DNA of 64,000 nucleotides from Winogradskyella sp. KYW1333 (GTDB taxonomy: Bacteria; Bacteroidota; Bacteroidia; Flavobacteriales; Flavobacteriaceae), in contig NZ_QPHL01000015.1 of NCBI RefSeq assembly GCF_003335675.1, forward strand, positions 124,001 through 188,000, written 5' to 3'. Under the pieces are notes generated by a model that had not been told where the DNA came from, searched no databases, and worked only from the letters and a program-made list of their open reading frames with translations. Position numbers and translations under genes: made by a program. Positions 24,892-31,933 of the stretch are shown in pieces. Position 1 is the first letter of the stretch, and the number at the start of each line of letters is the position of its first letter.

Positions 24892-26055
24892 ATGAAAAAT
24901 AAAATAACGCAGTCTTTAGTCCTTTTACTTAGCTTGAGTTTGAGCTCTACTTTTGGGCAAAGCTCTGACAATGATGATAAGATTGATGTCAATAGCAGCG
25001 GGAGTTATGATTCAATTGAAAGAAAAAACACATTTGATCTTCGATTAGATAGTTTAGTTGGTAAAAGAGGAGAAAATGAGTTTATACTTCGTTGGTACTA
25101 TGAAAAAAACAAAATCACAGAAGAAGTTTTTAAAAAAGTTGACAACAGCACTAGCCCTGAGGAGAAAACTGTACGTATTTATAACGACAGAGACTTAATT
25201 ATCCTAGAGTTCAAATACACTTGGAAAGAAGAGTTAGGTAAGTTTCAACCTAAAGCCGTTATGAATGGATCAAAAACCGAATTTATTTACGATGATAATG
25301 GGAATAATTTATTTCAATATCAATATTTCTGGAGTACTGATAAAGAGACTTACTTGCCATACGACAAGGAAGAATTTAAATATGATGAGCAAGGAAGAAA
25401 AATATTACGCTTGTGGTATACTTGGAATTCAGAATTAGAAGAATTTGATACTAATTCAAAAACTGAATACAAATATGATTTAGCAGGTAATATCATAGAA
25501 AGTTATTGGTATGATTATAAATCTTACTATAATGATTATCGTGATGAATTCTTTTTGGAAACAAAATATAAATTCACTTACAGTGTATTATTAGATGCAC
25601 AGTATAGACAAGTATATAGATGGGATAATGATTTAAGAAAGATGCAACTATATAATAACGGTGAAGTAAGATATAGCTTTAAAGAGAATAAAAAATTCTC
25701 ACCAAAAGATCACTACTGGTTAGCTGAAGTTTTAAAAAATAAACACGAAAATAAAAGAGTTATTTATGTTCCGAACTTCATTAAGTTTTGTGAAAATGAC
25801 ATTTCAACTGCTAGAATTTCGTCAAATCGAGAATATAGATATGATAACTATGGCATATGCATTTTATACAATCGGTTCTCAGTGAATAAAGTAACTAATA
25901 CACGTTATAAAAGTAATGTTAGAACCCGTGAGTTGCTTGTTGATGATAAAAAAAATCTAGTTTATTCTTATACAGATTCAGATTATGATTTAGATTTTCA
26001 CAACTGGGAAATAGATAGAGAATGGGTAGAGTATTATTCAAAAATTGAAAAGTAA
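24892..26055 (+). CDS. Secreted protein with YD/RHS-like tyrosine repeats
   Basis: The 387-residue protein has a signal peptide (residues 1-22, ending TFG). The mature part contains irregular repeats of the type EFKYDEQGRKIL, EYKYDLAGNIIES and EFIYDDNGNNLF, which resemble the YD repeats of RHS and related surface proteins; Trp and Tyr are frequent between them (LWYTWN, YFWST). No toxin domain or T9SS tail is visible, so it is probably a periplasmic or surface beta-rich protein of unknown role. It lies alone between attC-like sites 2 and 3 (20 bases after one, 17 before the other). Confidence 0.7.
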   Translation: MKNKITQSLVLLLSLSLSSTFGQSSDNDDKIDVNSSGSYDSIERKNTFDLRLDSLVGKRGENEFILRWYYEKNKITEEVFKKVDNSTSPEEKTVRIYNDRDLIILEFKYTWKEELGKFQPKAVMNGSKTEFIYDDNGNNLFQYQYFWSTDKETYLPYDKEEFKYDEQGRKILRLWYTWNSELEEFDTNSKTEYKYDLAGNIIESYWYDYKSYYNDYRDEFFLETKYKFTYSVLLDAQYRQVYRWDNDLRKMQLYNNGEVRYSFKENKKFSPKDHYWLAEVLKNKHENKRVIYVPNFIKFCENDISTARISSNREYRYDNYGICILYNRFSVNKVTNTRYKSNVRTRELLVDDKKNLVYSYTDSDYDLDFHNWEIDREWVEYYSKIEK

Positions 26056-26072
26056 ATTTGAAATAGAAAAAC

Positions 26073-26134
26073 TGCTAACAAAAGGTATAGTGCATGCCCA
26101 GAGGGACACGCACCATACACGAGAACCGTTAGTG
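26073..26134 (+). repeat. attC-like site 3
   Basis: The left box TGCTAAC (26073-26079) and right box GTTAGTG (26128-26134) pair over the core. The inner arms GTATAGTGC (26085-26093) and GCACCATAC (26110-26118) pair with one mismatch. The right spacer (ACGAGAACC) is longer than the left (AAAAG). It directly follows the gene ending at 26055. Confidence 0.6.
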
Positions 26135-26202
26135 GCAATGCTTCGCACGAGAAAACCTTCCCGAATACTCGGGACTTCCTTTTGCTCTATTGCCACTAAC
26201 GG
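26126..26202. repeat. 77-nt palindromic unit without an open reading frame
   Basis: CCGTTAGTGGCAAT (26126-26139) is an exact inverted copy of ATTGCCACTAACGG (26189-26202). Within it, arms around CCCGA..TCGGG extend the fold to most of its length. It runs from the right box of site 3 to a CACTAAC left box (26194-26200), so it occupies the place of a cassette but has no gene. The following stretch to 26247 contains a GACAG/CTGTC hairpin (26206-26220) and looks like a truncated site. A 66-codon frame across it is incidental. Confidence 0.5.
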
Positions 26203-26247
26203 CCAGACAGTACGACTGTCATTCGCCGGCAATAGGCTATGGTAGTT

Positions 26248-26385
26248 TAGCTTAATAATCATTAAAAACAAACAGTGTTAGGCACTGCCACTAACATAGG
26301 GTAAAGCGAATATCGTCTAAAGGCTTATATTGCTTATATTTATAAATAAATAGCGCAACTCGCCTAACCCGTATGGCCGTTGGCA
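26248..26385 (+). repeat. attC-like site 4, copy B of the 134-bp repeat
   Basis: Bases 26248-26381 match 24308-24441 with two substitutions. The boxes are CACTAAC (26289-26295) and GTTGGCA (26379-26385); the inner arms are as in copy A. The two copies lie 1,940 bp apart in direct orientation around cassettes 1 and 2, so recombination between them would excise both genes. Confidence 0.65.
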
Positions 26386-26410
26386 ATAATTAGAACGAAA
26401 AAAATTTTAA

Positions 26411-26839
26411 ATGGAAATTACATTAGAATATTGGAATGAACTTGGAAAGCAAACACTACTGATTACTTCGTTATTAAGTGGATTTTCAATTACCGTAGTG
26501 GCGAATTTATTGGTTTCTGACAAAAATGATAAACTGAACAATCGAATTTTGAAATCAGCGACTTTATCAGCTGGATGTTTTCTTGTGAGTGTTTTTGCAA
26601 TGGTAAATATTGTAATGACTACAACTCCAGGAGGATATATTAAAAATGTTTCATTGAATGACTTTCAAATTGCCAGAATTTTGGGAATGTTGACATTTAT
26701 GATTGGGCTTATTTCCCTTTCTGCTATGATTGCTTTATCGGGTTGGACAAAATCAAAAAAAGTAGGACGATTTACTAGCATAATTGGAATACTAACATTG
26801 ATACTGATTTTTATAACAATGACAAGAATTGGAAGCTAA
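26411..26839 (+). CDS. Small four-span membrane protein of the cassette array
   Basis: I do not recognise this 142-residue protein. It has four hydrophobic segments, near residues 14-35, 48-70, 88-110 and 121-138, and a basic loop (WTKSKKVGR) before the last. The layout recalls small integral proteins of unknown function that occur singly in mobile regions. It starts 25 bases after the right box of site 4, and the next site begins 36 bases after its stop. It has no catalytic motif. A pore or stress role is possible but not supported by any visible residue. Confidence 0.65.
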   Translation: MEITLEYWNELGKQTLLITSLLSGFSITVVANLLVSDKNDKLNNRILKSATLSAGCFLVSVFAMVNIVMTTTPGGYIKNVSLNDFQIARILGMLTFMIGLISLSAMIALSGWTKSKKVGRFTSIIGILTLILIFITMTRIGS

Positions 26840-26875
26840 ATATAGTACTAGTAAATAAATATAAAAAATAACTAT

Positions 26876-27006
26876 TGCCAACAATGGCTATAAATAATTG
26901 CTTGTTCTCGCCTACTTCTGAAAATCCTCGCGGATTTTCAGTTTGGTGTGTACTTGCAAAGTTAAGTGCTAACCCACGCAACTACTCATAGCCAAGACCG
27001 TTGTGC
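26876..27006 (+). repeat. attC-like site 5 (131-nt family)
   Basis: The left box is TGCCAAC (26876-26882) and the right box GTTGTGC (27000-27006). The inner arms TGGCTAT (26885-26891) and ATAGCCA (26988-26994) are exact complements, with a 2-base left spacer and a 5-base right spacer. The centre holds a perfect 10-bp hairpin CTGAAAATCC/GGATTTTCAG (26918-26941) with a TCGC loop. It is near-identical to the site at 29457-29587. Confidence 0.6.
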
Positions 27007-27025
27007 TTCATTAGATAAAATATAT

Positions 27026-27460
27026 ATGAATAAAATAAATATATTTTTCCTTGTTCTTGTAATAATATCTGCAAGCTGTAATTCAGTAGAAAAGAAGAAT
27101 ATTCTACGAATAAATAAAAATTTTGAAAAAGGTTGGAAGCTTGAATATCAGTCTAGAGAAGAATCTTCTAATCTACGTGATGTTTGGAGTATGTCGGACT
27201 ATTTTATCGATAATCAAACGTCAGAAATATTATATCTAGAGGAAGTTCGGTATTTGGATGAAATGCAATATTTAGATAACATCTTTAATCCAAGTGCAGA
27301 AAATAATCCATCGAAAATAATAAAAATTAAACCGGGTATAAACTATCAGCTACCCATAATTCGGGGTATGGGGGATATCTACATACTTAGAAATCCACCA
27401 GAAAAAACAAACACATTTAAAGATGAAAAAGAGATATCTAAATGGCATTTACACTATTAA
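27026..27460 (+). CDS. Orphan lipoprotein of cassette 5
   Basis: The protein of 144 residues has a lipoprotein signal (INIFFLVLVIISASC, lipobox Cys at about residue 18) and a mature part rich in charged and aromatic residues (FEKGWKLEYQSREESS). It should be membrane-anchored outside the cytoplasm; I recognise no family. I chose the ATG at 27026. The longer frame from 26966 would start inside the attC-like repeat and lacks a signal at its N-terminus. It shares its cassette with the 82-residue membrane protein 61 bp downstream; there is no repeat between them. Confidence 0.65.
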   Translation: MNKINIFFLVLVIISASCNSVEKKNILRINKNFEKGWKLEYQSREESSNLRDVWSMSDYFIDNQTSEILYLEEVRYLDEMQYLDNIFNPSAENNPSKIIKIKPGINYQLPIIRGMGDIYILRNPPEKTNTFKDEKEISKWHLHY

Positions 27461-27521
27461 TGTTTCCAAAATCTAATTAAATATTTAACATATTGATCAA
27501 AGAATAAAAACTAATAAAAAC

Positions 27522-27770
27522 ATGAGGATAAAATTTAATAGCAATAAATCAATGGTTATTTGGGGGATTATTTGGTGTATTACGGCGGCAATTGCCAGTG
27601 AATTTGAATTAAGCTATTTGTTTATAATACCAGTTATTTATTGGACTTTTTTAGGCAGTGCAATAACTGACTTAGTTGTTGATAAAGATTGGCACGGGTT
27701 AAAGCGATTTTTAATAATATCAACGATTATAATAGCTGTGATTGTTATTGTTTCTCTTTATTGGGAATAG
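27522..27770 (+). CDS. Small membrane protein of cassette 5
   Basis: This 82-residue protein has three hydrophobic segments (residues 10-24, 30-50, 62-79) with a basic start (MRIKFNSNKS), and no motif I can name. It follows the orphan lipoprotein in the same putative cassette and ends 13 bases before the next attC-like site. Its size and tight fit between a gene and a repeat support it as a real gene, but the function is unknown. Confidence 0.55.
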   Translation: MRIKFNSNKSMVIWGIIWCITAAIASEFELSYLFIIPVIYWTFLGSAITDLVVDKDWHGLKRFLIISTIIIAVIVIVSLYWE

Positions 27771-27783
27771 TAAATAAAACAAA

Positions 27784-27914
27784 GCACAACAATGGCTATA
27801 AATAATTGCTTAGCTGGTTAAGAGAAGTGTAATTCCTACAAATCAACACTAACAATTACATCTGAAAAAAACGTAACTTTAAAAACACAACTAATCATAG
27901 CCTAAACGTTGTGT
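27784..27914 (+). repeat. attC-like site 6 (131-nt family, divergent centre)
   Basis: The end boxes GCACAAC (27784-27790) and GTTGTGT (27908-27914) pair at six of seven positions. The left part (AATGGCTATAAATAATTGCTT) and right part (ACAACTAATCATAGCC) match sites 5 and 7, while the central 70 bases are unrelated although the total length is exactly 131 nt again. Conserved ends with a replaced centre are expected of attC sites, where structure matters more than sequence. Confidence 0.6.
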
Positions 27915-27982
27915 CTCATTATGAAAAATGACAATCTCAAAAAATTATTTTAAATTTCTGAAGTAAAATCAACCTACAAATA

Positions 27983-29452
27983 ATGAAAAGAATATTACTG
28001 TTATCAATAATCACCTTGACCTTTTTTGGGTGTAAGAATAACCAAAACAAACAACTACAAAGTTCTATTGTAATAACCGAACCCGAAGGAGTTGAGAATA
28101 TTGCTTATAAATGGGGTAAAATGGCTTTAACTGCAACAGCAAATGACACTGAAAGATTTAAACCAAGACCAACAATTACCTCGCGTTATTTAGGATTAAT
28201 TTCTGTTGCTGTTTTTGATGCTTGGTCAAGATATGATAAAAAGGCAATTCCAGTTTATTTACAAGACGTGGATAGAAGACCCACAAATGAACAATCCCTA
28301 AAAAATAAAGAAATTGCTATTAGCTATGCCGCTTTCAGAGCAATGAATGAGTACTACTATTCTGATAAAAAACTATTTGAAGAATTTATGACTAAATTGG
28401 GATTAGACCCAAACAATGAAAGTCTAGACCCAAACACACCAGAAGGAATTGGGAATTTAGCAGCTAAAGCCGTTATCGAGGCACGAAAAGGAGACGGAGC
28501 AAATCAATATGGAGAAGAAGATGGTTCGGACGGAGAACCTTACTTTAATTATATAGGCTATGAACCTGTTAATTCAGCCGATAAGAACGTTGATGCAAAT
28601 CGTTGGCAACCAAAATATTTTTCGGACGGCAAAGGTGGAAAGTTTGCACCAGGTTGCCTAACACCTTATTGGGACAAAGTCAAGCCAATTGCATTAAAAT
28701 CTGGTAACCAGTTTAGACCAGGCCCACCACCAATGATAGGTAGTGAACAATTGGAGAAAGAGGTGCAAGAAGTTATTGAAATGCAGGCAAATTTGACTGA
28801 TTACCAAAAAGCATTGGTTGAATTTATGCGAGATGGTCCACAATCTGTGCAACAAGCTGGACATTGGTTAAAATTTGCACAAGACGTTTCTAGAAGAGAC
28901 AATCATACCCTCGACCAAGATGTAAAAATGTATTTCTACAATCAAGTAGTGGCTATGGATGCCTTTATTGCATCTTGGGATTCTAAAATGTATTACGATT
29001 ATGCTAGACCATATGCATTAGTTCACGAATATTACGATAAGCAGAAAATAAAAGCTTGGGGTGGTGAAGGAAAAGGAATGATTGAAATGGATGGAAACCA
29101 ATGGAGACCTTACTCACCTGAAACGTTTTTATGTCCACCTTTCCCAAGTTACGTTTCTGGGCATAGCACAATTAGTGGAGGATGTGGAGAAGCGTTAAAA
29201 ATATGGACTGGAAGTGATGAATTTGGCTCTAGTGCGCAATTAGTGGCAGGTGCAATGACAGAACCAGATAATTTGGGCGAAACGGTAACCTTAGAGTTTC
29301 CAACTTTTACAGAAACTGCTGAAATGGCTGGTATCTCAAGAGTATTAGGGGGTTACCACATACAAGCCGACAATGTAGCCGGACTTGAATTAGGGCGAAA
29401 TGTGGCTAATGAGGTTTGGAAATTCTATAAAAAACACGTTGGAGAAAAATAA
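27983..29452 (+). CDS. Vanadium-dependent haloperoxidase / PAP2-type phosphatase lipoprotein
   Basis: The 489-residue lipoprotein (lipobox FFGC, Cys17) has the full PAP2/vanadate-haloperoxidase signature: K-x6-R-P at Lys335-Pro343 (KMYYDYARP), S-G-H at 392-394 (SYVSGHS), and S-R-x5-H-x3-D at 452-463 (SRVLGGYH). These residues bind vanadate or phosphate. It may halogenate organic compounds with bromide or iodide and peroxide, or be a phosphatase; sequence alone cannot decide. It should sit on a membrane facing outwards. It is the largest single-gene cassette of the array, ending 4 bases before site 7. Confidence 0.88.
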   Translation: MKRILLLSIITLTFFGCKNNQNKQLQSSIVITEPEGVENIAYKWGKMALTATANDTERFKPRPTITSRYLGLISVAVFDAWSRYDKKAIPVYLQDVDRRPTNEQSLKNKEIAISYAAFRAMNEYYYSDKKLFEEFMTKLGLDPNNESLDPNTPEGIGNLAAKAVIEARKGDGANQYGEEDGSDGEPYFNYIGYEPVNSADKNVDANRWQPKYFSDGKGGKFAPGCLTPYWDKVKPIALKSGNQFRPGPPPMIGSEQLEKEVQEVIEMQANLTDYQKALVEFMRDGPQSVQQAGHWLKFAQDVSRRDNHTLDQDVKMYFYNQVVAMDAFIASWDSKMYYDYARPYALVHEYYDKQKIKAWGGEGKGMIEMDGNQWRPYSPETFLCPPFPSYVSGHSTISGGCGEALKIWTGSDEFGSSAQLVAGAMTEPDNLGETVTLEFPTFTETAEMAGISRVLGGYHIQADNVAGLELGRNVANEVWKFYKKHVGEK

Positions 29453-29456
29453 CGAG

Positions 29457-29587
29457 ACACAACAATGGCTATAAATAATTGCTTGTTCTCGCCTACTTCT
29501 GAAAATCCTCGCGGATTTTCAGTTTGGTGTGTACTTGCAAACTTAACCACTAAACCACGCAACTACTCATAGCCGAGACCGTTGTGT
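29457..29587 (+). repeat. attC-like site 7 (131-nt family)
   Basis: The boxes ACACAAC (29457-29463) and GTTGTGT (29581-29587) pair exactly at the core. The body matches site 5 at a constant offset of 2,581 bp with few differences, including the central CTGAAAATCC hairpin, and the length is again 131 nt. It begins 4 bases after the haloperoxidase stop and ends 17 bases before the next ATG. Confidence 0.62.
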
Positions 29588-29604
29588 AGTAAATAAAAAA
29601 TTAT

Positions 29605-30306
29605 ATGAATAGAATATTACTGACTTTAGGAATTGTTTTAACTTTCCACTTTGCAAATGGGCAAACAAAAAACTTCATTGACCAACCATACTTAGAAACA
29701 ACTGCAAAAGTTGATTCTCTTGTAAAACCTGACATAATATATCTTGACATTTTATTACAAGAAAAAGATAATAGAAATAAAGTTTCTGTTGAAGAATTAG
29801 AGAATAAGATGGCGATAAAGTTGGAATCTTTGGGTGTTGACTTAAAAAAACAATTAACTCTCTCTGACTTAGCAAGTAATTTCAAAAAATACTTCTTAAA
29901 ACAAAAAGATGTTCTAAAAAGCAAAGCATATAAACTAAAGGTTTTTGACGCTCAAACTGCTGGAAAAGTCCTTGTTGAATTAGAAAGCATTGGGATTTCA
30001 AATGTATCACTTGATAAAACAGAATACTCGAAAATTGAAGAGTTGAAATTGGATTTGAAATCAAAAGCAGTAAAAAAAGCAAAAAAACAAGCTGAATATC
30101 TTATCAAACCACTGAATCAAAAGATTGGTGGAGCACTATACATTGTTGACAAATACTATCAAGGTTATAATTATGATGCAGAATTGGATGAAGTAGTAGT
30201 CGTTGGTTATGGCTCAAGAAAAAAGACGGAATATAAACCCGTAGAAATTGAATTTAGACCAATTAAAGTTGCAACTGAAGTTACCATCAAATTTAAAATT
30301 GATTAA
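29605..30306 (+). CDS. SIMPL-domain (DUF541) periplasmic protein
   Basis: The 233-residue protein has a signal peptide (residues 1-19, ending NGQ) and a SIMPL/DUF541-like domain: the ETTAKVDSLVKPDIIYLDILL opening segment, the Lys-rich SKAVKKAKKQAEYL helix near residue 153 and a C-terminal beta strand VATEVTIKFKI. A Tyr/Glu-rich insertion (YQGYNYDAELDEVVVVGYG) lies before the end; the VVVVGYG part resembles the TonB-box-like motif of some Bacteroidetes outer-membrane receptors. The family's biochemical role is unclear. It forms a single-gene cassette between sites 7 and 8. Confidence 0.75.
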   Translation: MNRILLTLGIVLTFHFANGQTKNFIDQPYLETTAKVDSLVKPDIIYLDILLQEKDNRNKVSVEELENKMAIKLESLGVDLKKQLTLSDLASNFKKYFLKQKDVLKSKAYKLKVFDAQTAGKVLVELESIGISNVSLDKTEYSKIEELKLDLKSKAVKKAKKQAEYLIKPLNQKIGGALYIVDKYYQGYNYDAELDEVVVVGYGSRKKTEYKPVEIEFRPIKVATEVTIKFKID

Positions 30307-30315
30307 AAATACGCT

Positions 30316-30451
30316 ACGCAACAATGGCTATAATCCATTTCTAAGTCTGTGAGAAAAACTAAATTTAATCCCCTAACCCATGCTACTGATTCCTGCTCTG
30401 AAAATCATTCTGTTTTTCGCCATAACGGAAATATATAAAAGAACGTTGGCA
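30316..30451 (+). repeat. attC-like site 8 (chimeric)
   Basis: The left box ACGCAAC (30316-30322) and AATGGCTATAA belong to the 131-nt family, but the right end is GTTGGCA (30445-30451) as in site 4 and lacks the usual CATAGCC arm. A central GAAAATCattctGTTTTTC hairpin lies near 30400-30418. The mixed ends suggest recombination between two site types or decay. Confidence 0.5.
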
Positions 30452-30470
30452 ACAATTAGAAAAAATAAAT

Positions 30471-30836
30471 ATGCTTAAACAACTTTTCTTGATACTAACA
30501 ATTTCAATTTTAGCGGGGTGTTCAAGTGACAACAGAACTCTTGAATTGGGAAAAGGAGATGATGTAATAGTTAATCTTGAAGTTCTTGATAAGACGGGTA
30601 TAACAAAAATTGAATTTCAAGCAAATGGGAATATCGAGGTAATGAATTCGGACGACTTAGAAAATCATAAGATAGTTTCTTTCGGATTTGAAAATAAGGG
30701 TGAAGGAACTTTTAAAGTTTTTGTCTACTCTTCAAATGACACGATAAGTTCAGAACATTATGTTGAAGGAGGATACAGACCAGAACTTACTGGTACGAAA
30801 AAGAAAATTGAAGTCAAAGAACACATCGGATATTAA
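30471..30836 (+). CDS. Orphan lipoprotein of cassette 8
   Basis: The 121-residue protein has a clear lipoprotein signal (LFLILTISILAGC, Cys17), then a beta-rich domain with LEVLDKTGITKIEFQANG and HYVEGGYRPE. The pattern recalls small immunoglobulin-like or copper-resistance-type beta folds, but no family can be named. It should be exposed outside the cytoplasm on a lipid anchor. It starts 19 bases after the right box of site 8 and stops 9 bases before a half-site, so it is a single-gene cassette. Confidence 0.65.
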   Translation: MLKQLFLILTISILAGCSSDNRTLELGKGDDVIVNLEVLDKTGITKIEFQANGNIEVMNSDDLENHKIVSFGFENKGEGTFKVFVYSSNDTISSEHYVEGGYRPELTGTKKKIEVKEHIGY

Positions 30837-30845
30837 AAAAAACTA

Positions 30846-30875
30846 TTGCCGACAATGTCTATAAAGCATGTAGAA
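30846..30875 (+). repeat. attC-like left half-site
   Basis: TGCCGAC (30846-30852) followed by AATGTCTATAAAGCATG resembles the left end of the 131-nt family (AACAATGGCTATAAATAATTG), but the next ATG comes 16 bases later and no right box exists. It is best read as the remains of a site cut by deletion, fusing two cassettes. Confidence 0.45.
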
Positions 30876-30891
30876 ATTAAAAATTATATAA

Positions 30892-31719
30892 ATGAAAAAG
30901 AGACGTTTTTCAATTCTATTATTCCTTCTTTCATTATTGTCATGTAGTGAAAAACAGGCCACTTCATCAGATTCTAATCGATCAATTCAAAGTAATACAT
31001 CAGACGATAAACTTATAGATTTATCCCACGCCTATTCGGACGAGACGGTATATTGGGTTACAGCAGAGGAATTCGAGTTAGATACTGTTTTTAATGGGGA
31101 GACAGATAAAGGGTTTTATTATTGTGCAAATAATTTTAGTACTGCTGAACATGGTGGAACCCACATAGATGCGCCTATTCATTTTGCAGAAAATGGCCAA
31201 ACAGTTGATGAAATTCCACTAGAAAAATTAATAGGACCAGCAATCAAAATTGATGTTTCTTCAAAAACACACAATAATTCAGACTACTTAATAAAAATTG
31301 ATGATTTATTAGAGTGGGAAAATACTGAAAGAATCAAAATTCCAAATGGAAGTATTGTTTTATTAGAAACAGGATTTTCAAAATACTACCCCGATAAAAT
31401 TAAATACATGGGAACGGACGAACGTGGAGAAGACGCAGTTAAAAAACTACATTTTCCTGGGCTGTCTAAAGAAGCAGCAAAATGGTTAGTTGAAAAACGA
31501 GATATAAATGCAATTGGAATTGATACACCAAGTATTGATTATGGTCAATCTGAATATTTTGAGAGTCATGTTATATTACTATCTCAAAACATTCCAGCTT
31601 TTGAAAATCTAACCAACCTAGACAAATTACCAAATATTGGATTTGAAATAATTGCATTACCTATGAAAATTCAAGGCGGAAGTGGCGCACCACTAAGAAT
31701 TGTAGCAATCACCAATTAA
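30892..31719 (+). CDS. Cyclase-family (kynurenine formamidase-like) lipoprotein
   Basis: The 275-residue protein has a lipoprotein signal (lipobox LLSC, Cys18) and the cyclase family metal motif HGGTHIDAPIHF (His87, His91, Asp93), which binds zinc or manganese in KynB-type formamidases and polyketide cyclases. The LIDLSHAYSDETVYW opening is also diagnostic. It probably hydrolyses an amide or ester outside the cytoplasm; the substrate is unknown. It follows a half-site in the array and is the first gene of the part (30.9-34.2 kb) where intervening sites have been lost. Confidence 0.87.
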   Translation: MKKRRFSILLFLLSLLSCSEKQATSSDSNRSIQSNTSDDKLIDLSHAYSDETVYWVTAEEFELDTVFNGETDKGFYYCANNFSTAEHGGTHIDAPIHFAENGQTVDEIPLEKLIGPAIKIDVSSKTHNNSDYLIKIDDLLEWENTERIKIPNGSIVLLETGFSKYYPDKIKYMGTDERGEDAVKKLHFPGLSKEAAKWLVEKRDINAIGIDTPSIDYGQSEYFESHVILLSQNIPAFENLTNLDKLPNIGFEIIALPMKIQGGSGAPLRIVAITN

Positions 31720-31721
31720 GG

Positions 31722-31835
31722 GCAAAAGTAACCACGAACAACAAGGGGTCTGAATTGAATTTCGATTACACACTATATGCCGAGTTTATGGGGAATGATG
31801 ACAAATCAAGCAAAAACACATTGGTAAGAATTTAA
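31722..31835 (+). pseudogene. Possible C-terminal gene remnant
   Basis: Just after the cyclase stop, in a different frame, 37 codons read like protein (NNKGSELNFDYTLYAEF ... NTLVRI, stop at 31833-31835) with no start codon of its own at the left end. It may be the tail of a gene lost by deletion. The remaining bases to 31933 contain nothing I can name. Confidence is low because the DNA is AT-rich and short open frames are common. Confidence 0.25.
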
Positions 31836-31933
31836 ATTAAAAAGAGCTCTATTTAATAATTAAAGACAATAAAAAATTATAATTATTGATTAAGAATGAT
31901 TAGATTCTAAATCTATTATTATAAAAATAAAAT

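Noticed and set aside
26045-26245. 66-codon open frame over site 3 and the palindrome
   Set aside because: It lies entirely on structured repeat sequence and starts inside the preceding gene; the composition follows the palindrome and not a protein.
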